From assembly GCA_947476895.1 (NCBI GenBank), contig CANJRX010000001.1:120865-184864 (forward strand): a DNA stretch of 64,000 nt, given 5' to 3'. Shown piece by piece: positions 54,205-63,800 of the stretch. The notes beneath the pieces were generated by a model. The model did no database searches. It saw only the letters and a list, made by a program, of their open reading frames with translations, and was not told where the DNA came from. How positions within the stretch are numbered: position 1 is the first letter of the stretch; each line of letters opens with the position of its first letter. The stretch comes from Fidelibacterota bacterium. GTDB lineage: Bacteria; Pseudomonadota; Alphaproteobacteria; Rhodospirillales; Rhodospirillaceae. The position numbers and the translations under genes are program-made.

Positions 54205-54411
54205 ATTTCTTCTCGTCAGCGAACCCTCGATTCATAATCTCTGCGGCCTAACGGCCGCGGGGGTTCGAATCCCTCCCTTCGGGGACCAGTTTTCCTAGGT
54301 TCGCTGACGCTCACTCAAGGAAAACTAGGTCTCGCCCGCTCCAATTTCTTCTCGTCAGCGAACCCTCGATTCATAATCTCTGCGGCCTAACGGCCGCGGG
54401 GGTTCGAATCC
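54193..54411 (+). repeat. 80-bp exact direct repeat derived from tRNA 3' ends
   Basis: 54193-54272 and 54332-54411 are identical for 80 bp. Each copy starts with the tRNA-Gly 3' end (TCGCCCGCTCCA), runs through AT-richer spacer, and ends in a GC hairpin plus a second T-arm-like core (GGGGTTCGAATCC). Each is followed by a different tRNA-like 3' end (...GGGACCA and ...GGGTCCA). The 59 bp between copies hold an inverted repeat AGTTTTCCT/AGGAAAACT. No complete second tRNA is present. Confidence 0.85.
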
Positions 54412-54437
54412 TTGTCGGGTCCAGATAGTCTGACGGG

Positions 54438-55619
54438 ATGACGGGTGACCTCAAACAATCGGACTTGCGCGGGCTCAATGCGGATATCGCAGAGAGCTAT
54501 GACCGCATGCCTTATGACCCGCCGGCTGTTCCGGCCATCGATCCACCGCGGGTGTTCGGCTTGGCCGCGTTGCATGGCGATGTTACCGCCAAATCGGATT
54601 TCGATATCCTGGACTTGGGCTGCGGCACTGGCAGTCAGCTTGAGCAGGTGGCCGGCCAAACTACGGGCCGTGTTGTCGGCATCGACCTGTCGCGTTCGGC
54701 TTGCGATCAAGCAGCAGCTCGTGTCGCAAAGTACGGCGCGCGCTGCACTGTGACCTGCGCCGATTTTCTTGATTTGGATGCGGCGAGTTTAGGGCAGTTC
54801 GATCTCATTTATCATATCGGCGTGCTCTATGTGACGCCGCCGGAGGTTCAGCGCCGCATCCTGGCGCTAATCGCCGCGTGCCTGAAGCCGGGTGGCGTCG
54901 CCGTCATCAGCCACTACTTCGGCAGCACCGCGTTGATCATGGGCGGTTTGCATCAGATGCTGAAAGCCGTGATCGATCCAAGCGATTCACCGCAGGCGAA
55001 AGTGAAGGCTGCACGCGCGCGGCTTCAAGACATGGCGGGCATGCTCGCGCGCCAAGGCGGCGACCGCCGCGCCCTGGTCTCGCTTTTAGAACAGTTGCAG
55101 GCGCGGCCCGATGTGATCTTTTTTCACGAGACGCTCAACGCGCATTTCGAAGCGCTATCGACGTCATCGCTGGAAGCAGAGCTTGGCGCGCACGGCGTGC
55201 ACTTTCTCAATTGGATGATCATGCCGGGTCCCTTTGGCGCCATCGCCGCTCCGCGCGAGCGCGCACTGGCTGCCGATAGCCTTGACCTTGCCAGCGGCGG
55301 CTATCACTACGCGGCCTTCGCGAAGTCGCCGGCTTCGACGCCCGTAAGCGTGCGCGCCGCCAACGTACAGTGGCATAGCCGGTTGCGGCGTTTACCGGCA
55401 AAGCCTGGCGCTGGTGCGGTTTTCCGTGATGAAAAACTTGGTTTGACCATGACGCCCGATGCCGTCACCGAGACCACCCTGGATTTGCTCGCACAAGGCG
55501 GTTGCGATTGGCCGAGGTTGTCAAACGCAGCGGGAGCCGCATCTGCGGCGCTTGAACAGGAACTCGTGATCCTTTGGCAGCACGGGCTACTCGTCCCGCT
55601 TTATAGCTTTAAGCCGTAG
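54438..55619 (+). CDS. SAM methyltransferase with C-terminal methyltransferase regulatory-like domain
   Basis: A 393-residue protein. N-terminal class I methyltransferase: FDILDLGCGTGSQLEQVAG (motif I), VVGIDLSRSA (motif II acid), FDLIYHIGVLYVTPPE (motif IV) and CLKPGGVAVISHYF. The second half resembles the regulatory region of PKMT-type protein methyltransferases, suggesting a protein or lysine substrate, but this is tentative. Its end overlaps the convergent response-regulator gene by 11 bp. The tRNA-derived repeat lies just upstream. Confidence 0.8.
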   Translation: MTGDLKQSDLRGLNADIAESYDRMPYDPPAVPAIDPPRVFGLAALHGDVTAKSDFDILDLGCGTGSQLEQVAGQTTGRVVGIDLSRSACDQAAARVAKYGARCTVTCADFLDLDAASLGQFDLIYHIGVLYVTPPEVQRRILALIAACLKPGGVAVISHYFGSTALIMGGLHQMLKAVIDPSDSPQAKVKAARARLQDMAGMLARQGGDRRALVSLLEQLQARPDVIFFHETLNAHFEALSTSSLEAELGAHGVHFLNWMIMPGPFGAIAAPRERALAADSLDLASGGYHYAAFAKSPASTPVSVRAANVQWHSRLRRLPAKPGAGAVFRDEKLGLTMTPDAVTETTLDLLAQGGCDWPRLSNAAGAASAALEQELVILWQHGLLVPLYSFKP

Positions 55620-55986
55620 CGGATTCGCTGAGGGCCGCGCGAAGGGCCTTTTCGAGGCGGTCGATGGTATAGGGCTTGCTGACGCAGACCGTGCCCTGAA
55701 ATTCACCCAAGGTATGATCGTGCCGCCCGTAACCGGTCGCGAACACAAAAGGTATCCCGCGGCTTTTGAGATTGGCCGCTAACGGATAGCTGAACTTACC
55801 GTTGATATTCACGTCCAGAACCGCGAGGTCGTAGGTGCCCTCCGAGGTGCGCGTTTGCGCGTCTTCGAACGTGCCGACAACTTCGATGGTCTTCGCGCCC
55901 AACTCGCGCAGCATTTCTTCGGCGTCGAGCGCTATGAGGTATTCATCCTCCACCAAGAGCAGCGCCAAACCATCAATACTTTTCAT
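55609..55986 (-). CDS. Single-domain response regulator
   Basis: A 125-residue receiver without output domain: acids Glu13-Asp14, phospho-acceptor Asp58 in LAVLDVNINGK, Thr in FATGYG and Lys in VSKPYT. D-V-N-I-N-G after the acceptor is typical of receivers paired with HWE/HisKA_2 kinases. It lies 12 bp downstream of such a kinase and is its likely partner. It could act as a phosphate sink or CheY-like switch. Confidence 0.9.
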   Translation of the reverse strand: MKSIDGLALLLVEDEYLIALDAEEMLRELGAKTIEVVGTFEDAQTRTSEGTYDLAVLDVNINGKFSYPLAANLKSRGIPFVFATGYGRHDHTLGEFQGTVCVSKPYTIDRLEKALRAALSESATA

Positions 55987-55998
55987 ATACGCGCGCCC

Positions 55999-58900
55999 TT
56001 AGAATGGAACTGTGATCGTGCAATTCAAACCGCCCGGCGCCAGCCTGTGATCGCAATGACCTTGCAGATCGTGAACCACCGCGTTCTTGATGAGACGCGT
56101 GCCGAAGCTTTCTGTATTTCCTGTGGCCGAGACGCCATCCACGCTGGACTCGATCCAGTGCACGATTAAGCGCCGTCCGGTCGCATCGACGTTCACGGCC
56201 CAATCGATCGTCAGCATGCCGCCGGCTTGCGACAGCGCGCCGTATTTGGCAGCGTTGGTGGCCAGCTCATGCAGCGTGAGCGTGAGAGAGAGCGCGTGCT
56301 TCGGCGGCAGATCGACCACCGGGCCGTTGAGTTGGATGCGGTCGCGGTGATCGAAGGGCCGAAGCTCGGTTTCCAGAATTTGGCGTAAGGAAGCCCCCTG
56401 CCAATCGTGCAAGGTCAGAAGGTCGTGCGTGGCCGCGAGCGCACCCAAGCGCTTTTTCAAGGTGTCGACCAATTCGGTGCGATCGCTCTTCGTGCTGACC
56501 GTCTGATTAACGATAGACGCCACAGTCGCCAGCGTGTTCTTCACGCGGTGCTGCAGCTCGTCCATCAGGCGGCGGAGTTCTTTTTCAAGATGGCGGAGTT
56601 CGGTGACTTCTTTGATCACTAAGCCGACCGCCGTCACGCGGTCTTCTTGTTCATAGGGATAGATATCAATCAAGAAATCCTGGGCTGGTTTGCCATTGAC
56701 GCGTAGCGTGACTTCCAGATTCAGAATGTCTTCGCTACGTTCAAAGACTTCGCTGATCGCGCGATCAATGCGCTCCAGTAAGCCGGGCACAACTTCGCGT
56801 AAGGCGCGGCCGGACAGCGCATCAATGTCTTGGCCGGCGATGTCGGCGAAGTGCTGGTTGATCTTGATGCAGCGGCGGTTGCGGTCCACGAGCGCCATGC
56901 CCACGGGCGCGGTACGATATAGCGTTTCAATCTCATTGCTGCGCTGGCGGGCTATATCTTCGTTGCGCGCGAGATCGGCCTGGGTCTGGCGGATTTTGGT
57001 GACATCCGAGAACACCAGGACAACGCCGTCGATGGCTTCGTTGAGGTCGCGGTACGGTAGCACGCGCAGGACGTAGCTTTCCTTGCCCTCGTCGATCAGC
57101 AGTTCCTGCTCAATCGGCTCGCCGGCTTCCAAGACCTTGCGCCCCAGCGCCTCGAGTTGGCTGCGGTCGGCGCGCGAGACCAGGTCGGACAGCGGGCGGC
57201 CCTTGTCCTGCTCCTGAAACCGGAACAGGGCTTTGGTGGCGGGCGTAAAGCTTCTAATCCGCATCCGCTTATCGAGGAAGATCGTCGGCACTTCCGTGCT
57301 TTCGATGAAGTTTTCAAGATCACTGTTGGACCGGCCCAACTGATCAACTTTGTTCTTAAGCTCTTCATTGACGGTCGCAAGCTCCTCGTTAGTCGACTGA
57401 AGCTCTTCGTTCATCGACATCATTTCTTCGTTGGAACTCTTGAGCTCTTCGTTAGAAGTTTCAAGCTCCTCGACCGTGGTGCGCAGTTTAGTGCGCGTTT
57501 CGTCGAGCTCGTCTTCCAAGAGTTTTATACGATCGTCGCTAGAATCGAACGCGACATCGACGTCGGCGTCCTCGTCCAGTTTGGCAATCGCCGCATCTTG
57601 GAACACCAGCAGTGTTTCGCCCTCGGACATCGGGTCGGCGATGATGTCGACCAACACGGACTCATCATCAACGTCCATGCGCACATCGCGCTTGATGCTG
57701 CGCTTGCCGCTGCGACGCGCAGACTCCAAAACCGAGCGCACGGCGGTTCTTAGGCCGCGCTTGGCGAGATCTGTCACTTTTGTCGACGGCCGGCCTTCAG
57801 CGAGTTCAATATATTTTCCGGTACGGTTGGACGCGCGAATGATGTCGTTGGCCACATTGACCACCACATGCGGCGGCGCATAGCGCTCCATAACACGGCG
57901 CACTGTTGTATCTGGGCGCTCGACCGCAGGCGGATTGCGATCCCGCGCGCCGTAGTCCGCACTGCTGTGCGCGAGCGACTGCACCAGCAGCGGCATGGCA
58001 ACGGATTGGCGTTGCGCGCCCCGACGTTGGAAGATTCGCGCTGCGGCATCGACCGTGTCGAAAAGCTCGATGCGGCTGGCGATGTTTTCGGCCGAACCAA
58101 GCACCAGCCAACCGCGCACACGCAGCGCATAGTGAAACACAGGGATCAAACGCTGCTGGAGCGGCACGTCGAGATAAATCAGAAGATTGCGACAGACGAT
58201 CATATCGACACGGCTGAATGGCGCATCTTTAATGAGATTATGATTGGAAACACGCACCATGTCGCGAATGGGCTGCATCAGCACGTAGTCATCTTCCTGC
58301 GCGAAGAAATAGCGATCTAGTAATTCAAGCGGCACGTCTTTGACCGCCGAATGTGGATAGGCGGCCATGCGCGCCTTTTGCAGCATTGCTTCATCGATGT
58401 CGGTTGCAAAAATCTGTACGGTCGGGCGGGCGCGTGTACGCGACAGCGCTTCCGCCATCAGAATCGCAAGGCTGTACGCTTCTTCGCCGCTCGAACATCC
58501 GGGCGCCCAAATGCGGATGGTATCGCCGGCACCTTTGTCTTTGATCAGTTCGGGAATCACGTCGCGCCGGAGCGTATTGAACACTTCGGAGTCGCGGAAG
58601 AAACAGGTCACGTTGATCAAGAGATCGCGGAATAAGAGATCGGCTTCGACCGGGTTATCCCGCAGCCGGTCCAGATATTCTTCGCCAGTCGCGGTGCCCA
58701 GCACCTGCATGCGGCGCTGCACGCGGCGCATCATGGTCGTGCGCTTGTACTGGCTGAAGTCGTGACCGAGCCGATACCGGATTTCCTCGCAGACCTTGAG
58801 CAGGAAGTCGGTGACGTCCGGCATGTGGAGCGCGCCGGACTGCACGCGGTCGAAGTAATCGCGGATTGCGCCGGGCATGGCAGCAACGTCCAGCACCTTG

Positions 58901-59487
58901 TCGACTAGGCCTGTGCCCACGGCGCTGTTGGGCATGCCGTCGTACTTAGCGGTGTCAGGTTCCTGCACAAGCGTGAGGCCGCCGGCTTCTTTGACGGCGC
59001 GCAAACCTTCCGTGCCGTCACCGCCCGTGCCCGATAGCACCACGCACGCCGCGTTGGTGCCTTGGTCCACGGCGAGGCTGCGGAAGAACACATCGATGGG
59101 ACGGCGGAAGCCGCGCGGTTCGGCGAACTCGGACAGCCGCAGCTTGGCCTTCTCGATCACCAGGCTGGCGTTGGGCGGGATCAGGTAGACGTTGTTGGGT
59201 TCGATATCCATGCCGTCGACGACCTGACGCACGGGCATATCGGTGCGCCGGCCGAGGAGTTCGGCCAGCATGCTTTCGTGATTGGGGTCCAGGTGCTGAA
59301 CCAGGACATAGGCGTGGCCTGAGTCCACCGGGGTCGCCATCAGAAAATTCTGAAAGGCTTCCAATCCGCCGGCCGACGCCCCGAGACCGACCACCGGACA
59401 TTGGGCCGGGTGAGCCCCCACTTCGGGCTTGTCCGGAGACAGCGAGCGTTCAAGCTCTACTGGGGTTTCTATCGTTTCTTCGGCCAT
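55999..59487 (-). CDS. CheB-CheR-PAS-HWE hybrid sensor histidine kinase
   Basis: A 1162-residue cytosolic protein. CheB methylesterase-like domain with GLGASAGGLEAF (Ser), VQHLDPNHES (His) and SGTGGDGTEGL (Asp); CheR-like methyltransferase domain (about 220-480; FSQYKRTTMMRRVQRRM, IWAPGCSSGEEAYSLAI); coiled coil (about 640-745) of repeated S-N-E-E-L units; two PAS domains (about 745-985); HWE/HisKA_2 kinase with LQHRVKNTLATVASI (phospho-His), LHELATNAAKYGALS (N box) and GTRLIKNAVV. A response regulator follows. No other chemotaxis gene is nearby, so its input is probably not a classical MCP. Confidence 0.93.
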   Translation of the reverse strand: MAEETIETPVELERSLSPDKPEVGAHPAQCPVVGLGASAGGLEAFQNFLMATPVDSGHAYVLVQHLDPNHESMLAELLGRRTDMPVRQVVDGMDIEPNNVYLIPPNASLVIEKAKLRLSEFAEPRGFRRPIDVFFRSLAVDQGTNAACVVLSGTGGDGTEGLRAVKEAGGLTLVQEPDTAKYDGMPNSAVGTGLVDKVLDVAAMPGAIRDYFDRVQSGALHMPDVTDFLLKVCEEIRYRLGHDFSQYKRTTMMRRVQRRMQVLGTATGEEYLDRLRDNPVEADLLFRDLLINVTCFFRDSEVFNTLRRDVIPELIKDKGAGDTIRIWAPGCSSGEEAYSLAILMAEALSRTRARPTVQIFATDIDEAMLQKARMAAYPHSAVKDVPLELLDRYFFAQEDDYVLMQPIRDMVRVSNHNLIKDAPFSRVDMIVCRNLLIYLDVPLQQRLIPVFHYALRVRGWLVLGSAENIASRIELFDTVDAAARIFQRRGAQRQSVAMPLLVQSLAHSSADYGARDRNPPAVERPDTTVRRVMERYAPPHVVVNVANDIIRASNRTGKYIELAEGRPSTKVTDLAKRGLRTAVRSVLESARRSGKRSIKRDVRMDVDDESVLVDIIADPMSEGETLLVFQDAAIAKLDEDADVDVAFDSSDDRIKLLEDELDETRTKLRTTVEELETSNEELKSSNEEMMSMNEELQSTNEELATVNEELKNKVDQLGRSNSDLENFIESTEVPTIFLDKRMRIRSFTPATKALFRFQEQDKGRPLSDLVSRADRSQLEALGRKVLEAGEPIEQELLIDEGKESYVLRVLPYRDLNEAIDGVVLVFSDVTKIRQTQADLARNEDIARQRSNEIETLYRTAPVGMALVDRNRRCIKINQHFADIAGQDIDALSGRALREVVPGLLERIDRAISEVFERSEDILNLEVTLRVNGKPAQDFLIDIYPYEQEDRVTAVGLVIKEVTELRHLEKELRRLMDELQHRVKNTLATVASIVNQTVSTKSDRTELVDTLKKRLGALAATHDLLTLHDWQGASLRQILETELRPFDHRDRIQLNGPVVDLPPKHALSLTLTLHELATNAAKYGALSQAGGMLTIDWAVNVDATGRRLIVHWIESSVDGVSATGNTESFGTRLIKNAVVHDLQGHCDHRLAPGGLNCTITVPF

Positions 59488-59672
59488 GTCGCGCGCGCCC
59501 GGGCAATGGGATTTGGGGTTATTCAGGCCAAAATAACGCGCGCTACTTGCAGTTTGTTCCGGGGCTAAACCCTTGTGCGAAATGGGGAAAATAAGTGATA
59601 TCGGGAGGGAACCCGGTCTCGGGGGACGCCGTTGGATAATGATTGGGTACGAGCTAGGTATGGTTTCGCGAC

Positions 59673-59921
59673 ATGTTTATTCTTTATTACGAGCAGGAAG
59701 ACGGGCGACTGAGCTGGATTGCATCTTGCCAAGATGTGCGGTCGGCCCGGAATGTGGCGCAGATCTATTCCTCGGGCGCGGAATACCCGGTGGTCTGCAT
59801 TTATAATGACAGCATCGGCACGACCCGGCGCTCGTGCCTGTTTAAAAACGGGCAGGAAGTTTTCTCGGCCTATCCTTTTGAAGCCGAAGACCCGCCGGCC
59901 CATGAGCCGCGCAAACATTAG
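59673..59921 (+). CDS. Small hypothetical protein
   Basis: An 82-residue soluble protein I do not recognise. The pattern is strand-rich: MFILYYEQEDGRLSWIASC, then QDVRSARNVAQIY (helix), YPVVCIYND, RRSCLFKNGQEVF, and an acidic/proline end. Two cysteines could pair, but there is no signal peptide. Divergent from the hybrid kinase gene by 185 bp. Codon use matches neighbouring genes. Confidence 0.55.
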   Translation: MFILYYEQEDGRLSWIASCQDVRSARNVAQIYSSGAEYPVVCIYNDSIGTTRRSCLFKNGQEVFSAYPFEAEDPPAHEPRKH

Positions 59922-60128
59922 CCGCTCGACTTTATCTCGCCTTTATCTTCCCCTTAATCTCCGCGGGCCCTCGCTTTTTTAAGTTGTGAAACCCACATGC
60001 TTCGTGAGAAGTGGGATTGAGCGTTGGGGACGGCGAAATTCATCGCAATTTTCGTGAATATTGACGCGGTTGATGCGTATCAGCCTGCCTTCAGCAGCCT
60101 GCTTGTTTAAATTCTTTGGGAGAGACTT

Positions 60129-60632
60129 ATGTCCATATCGATGTATTCGGCCGGGATTCCGGTGATTGTTCGCTATCTCAACAACCTTTCCGCCATTCTT
60201 GATAAAGCCGCGGCCCACTGCGCCGCGCGCAAGATCGACCCCTCCGTCATCATCAACTTCCGCCTGTCGCCGGACATGCTGCCGTTTTCGCGCCAGATCC
60301 AGATTGCCACCGACATTGTTAAAGGCGGCGCTTCGCGCCTGGCCGGCGCCGAAGTGCCCAGCTACACCGATACCGAAGCCAGCTTCGACGACCTGAAGGC
60401 GCGCATCGCTAAGACCGTCGCGCACCTCAAGAGCTTTTCGGCCGCGCAGATCGACGGTAGCGAAGGCAAGGACATCACGCTGAAGTTCGGCCCGGTCGAA
60501 CACAAGTTCAATGGTGAGGATTACTTGACCGGATTCGTGCTGCCGAACCTGTTTTTCCATATCAGCATGGCCTACGCGATCCTGCGGCACTGCGGTGTTG
60601 AGGTCGGCAAGAAGGACTTCTTGGGCGGCTAA
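60129..60632 (+). CDS. DUF1993 family protein
   Basis: A 167-residue protein of the DUF1993 (DinB-like four-helix) family: MYSAGIPVIVRYLNNLSAILDKA, RLSPDMLPFSRQIQIATDIVKGGASRLAG, and the C-terminal FVLPNLFFHISMAYAILRHCGVEVGKKDFLG. Possible metal-binding His near the end. Function unknown. Ribosome site GGGAGAG precedes ATG 60129. A terminator follows. Confidence 0.88.
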   Translation: MSISMYSAGIPVIVRYLNNLSAILDKAAAHCAARKIDPSVIINFRLSPDMLPFSRQIQIATDIVKGGASRLAGAEVPSYTDTEASFDDLKARIAKTVAHLKSFSAAQIDGSEGKDITLKFGPVEHKFNGEDYLTGFVLPNLFFHISMAYAILRHCGVEVGKKDFLGG

Positions 60633-60656
60633 CCCGTCTTTTATGATGGATTTATA

Positions 60657-60686
60657 AAAAGGGGCGGCAAAATTGCCGCCCCTTTT
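60657..60686 (+). terminator. Intrinsic terminator after DUF1993
   Basis: AAAAGGGGCGGC / GCCGCCCCTTTT hairpin with an AAAATT loop and T tail, 25 bp after the stop. Confidence 0.9.
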
Positions 60687-60739
60687 GCTATTCCCGTCAA
60701 GAATCCGCGAGTCGTTTTGGACACAGTCCAGGGCGCGCA

Positions 60740-60768
60740 TTGGTATCCCCATCCGAGCCGGATATGCT
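60740..60768 (+). promoter_or_regulatory. Candidate promoter of NAD-glutamate dehydrogenase
   Basis: TTGGTA (60740-60745), 17-bp spacer, TATGCT (60763-60768). It is followed at 60780-60809 by a stable leader hairpin GGCCTTGGCGGGC / GCCCGCAAGGCC with one bulge, which may stabilise or control the mRNA. Confidence 0.5.
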
Positions 60769-60846
60769 AGGTCTATGAAGGCCTTGGCGGGCCGAACGCC
60801 CGCAAGGCCGACGCGATCACACCCGCGTCCTTGGGGGAGAAACCAA

Positions 60847-63800
60847 ATGCCTGCGAACACCGCCGTCACGGCTAGCCGTGGCCTTGCCGAAATCATTACT
60901 GCCGTCGTGGCCGTCGCCGAAAAGCGCGTGGCCTCCAAAAAGCCCCCTGAGAACGCCGAACTGTTTGTGCGCTTTGTGCGCCAGTTTTATTCCAGCAGCC
61001 CGCCGGACGAGTTGAGCGGCCGTACACCGGACTCGCTCGTCGATGCTGCCGCCGGCGTCTGGTCGCTCATGCAAAACCGCAAGAACGGCACGCCCAAAAT
61101 TACCGTGACCAGCGCCGGTGACCGCGCTGTCATTCAGATCGTCAACGACGACATGCCCTTCCTGGTCAGCTCAACTTCGTGCGAACTCGAGCGCATGGAT
61201 ATGGGACCGCTCTTGGTCATCCATCCTGTGCTCACGGTTCAACGCGACATCGACGGCAACCTGACGGCGCTGCGCGCCACCTCCGACGATGGCGGCACCG
61301 GCGCCAAAAAAGGCGACACCGCGGAATCGGTGATGCACATCGAGATTGCCGGCTATAGCGAAGCCGATATGGGCAGCCGCCTGCACGACAACATCAAAGC
61401 CGTGTTGAGCGATGTACGCGTGGCCGTGCGCGATTGGCCGTCTATGCGCCGCGTCACGGGACACTTCGCCGCCGATTTCGACGGCCCGATCCCCAACATC
61501 AAGCCCGCGCGTACCAAAGAAGTCTCGGACTTCCTGCACTGGCTGAACGACGACCACTTCACGTTTCTTGGCTATCGCCGCCTCAATCTCAAAGGCACGG
61601 GCAAGAGCCGTAAATTCGAGATCGAGAACCAGCACAGCCTGGGCGTGCTGACAAAATCGCGCCTGATGATTTTTGAAGGGGTCAGCGACGGCGAGCCCGT
61701 GCCGGCACAGTTCGCGGATTTCCTCGACAGCCGCAACCTGCTTTTGATCCTGAAAGCCAATCAACGCTCTACCGTGCACCGCCGCGTGCACTTCGACGTG
61801 GTGGCCGTGAAGATCATCGACGACAAAGGCAACGTCACCGGCCTACACCTGCTGGTGGGTCTGTTCACCGCCGATGTATATACCAATAGCCCCAACTTCG
61901 TGCCGGTTTTGCGCAACAAGTTGGACCGCATCCGCGAACGCGTCGGCTTCCGTAAACACAGCCACGACGACAAGATCCTCCAGAACATCATGGAGAATCT
62001 GCCGCGTGACGAGCTGTTTGAAACCTCGGACGGCCAGCTGATTCAGACCGCGCTCGGCGTTCTGCATTTGCAGCAACGCCCGCGTACGGCCGTGTTCATC
62101 CGCCAGGATCAGTTCGAACGCTTTGCGTCGGTTCTGGTTTACGTGCCGCGCGACCGTTTCGACACCGCCCTGCGTGTGACCATCGGCGAAATCCTGACCA
62201 AGGCCTTGGATGGCCGCTTGTCTTCTTTTTACACCCAGGTGACCGACAGCGCGCTTGCGCGCATTCACTACATTATCGCCACGCGCCCCGGCCAAGTGCC
62301 GAAGATCAACGAGAAGGCGATTGAGGCCCAAGTTACCAAAGCCGCGCGCGCCTGGTCCGACGACCTGCGCGCTGCGCTGGTGAAAAAAATGGGCGAGCGC
62401 GACGGCGCCCGCCAGGGCGATGTGTTCCAGCACGCCTTCCCGGCGGCTTACCGCGAACGTTTCGATGCCGATACCGCCGTAAACGACATGGGTCGCATCA
62501 CGACCGCCTTAGATACCAAGCTTGTCGGCATTCACGTGTATCAGCCGCCCGGCGCTGTGGGCGGCACGGTCTGTATCAAGATTTATAACGCCGGCGCGCC
62601 GCTGCCCTTGTCGGACGTCATGCCCGTCCTCGAGAACATGGGCTTCAAGGTCATGGGCGAAGAGCCCTTCCAGGTCTCACCGCTGGGAAGTGGCGGAAGT
62701 GGGCCGGTATGGCTGCAGAACTTCAGCATGATCGTGGCTACCAATGTGCCGATCGATATCATCAAGTCGCGCGATGAGATTGAAGAAGCCTTCCGCCGCG
62801 TCTGGTGCGGCGAGATGGAAAGCGACGGCTTCAATAAGCTGGTCGCCCTCGCTGACCTGGGCTGGCGCGAAGTTTCGATCCTGCGCGCCTATGCCAAGTA
62901 TCTGCGCCAGGCCACGTTCCCGTTCTCGCAGGCTTACATCGAAAACGCGCTGGCCGCGCATCCCGCTATGGCGCGCCTGTTTGTGCAGCTGTTCCTGACC
63001 AACTTTGATCCGGCCTTGAATACATCCGCCAAGGCCAAAGCGTCCGCGACAGCTGTTGAGAAATTGCGCACTGAAATTCTGACGGCTCTCGACGGCGTGA
63101 CCAATGCCGATGAAGACCGCATCCTGCGCCGCTATCTGAACCTGGTGGATTCGACCCTGCGCACCAACTACTTCCAAAAAGACGCCGAGGGCAAACCGAA
63201 GTCCTACATCTCGTTCAAGCTCAACAGCCGCACCATTGAAGAATTGCCGCTGCCGCGCATGAACGTGGAAGTGTTCGTTTACGCGCCGCGCGTGGAAGCC
63301 ATTCACTTGCGCGGCGGTAAAGTCGCCCGCGGCGGTATCCGCTGGTCGGACCGGCGCGAAGATTTCCGCTCGGAAGTGCTGGGCCTCGTTAAAGCACAGA
63401 TGGTCAAAAACGCCGTCATCGTGCCGACAGGCTCTAAGGGTGGCTTCGTCGTTAAACGCCCGCCGGCTACTGGTGGGCGCGAAGCGTTCCTGGCCGAAGG
63501 CATCGAGTGCTATAAAACGCTGCAACGCGGCTTGCTCGACATCACCGACAACATCGTCAACGACAAGCTGGTGCCGCCGAAAGACGTGGTGCGTAAGGAC
63601 GAGGACGATCCCTATCTCGTTGTCGCCGCCGATAAAGGCACGGCCACCTTCTCCGACATCGCGAACGGCGTCTCGGCTGAATACAATTTCTGGCTCGGCG
63701 ACGCTTATGCTTCGGGCGGTTCGGTCGGCTACGATCACAAAGTCATGGGCATCACGGCCCGCGGCGCTTGGGAGTGCGTGAAACGCCATTTCCGCGAAAT

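Noticed and set aside
54130..54411. Attachment site of an integrated island at tRNA-Gly
   Set aside because: No integrase, no foreign-looking block and only 219 bp of repeated sequence; at most a remnant.
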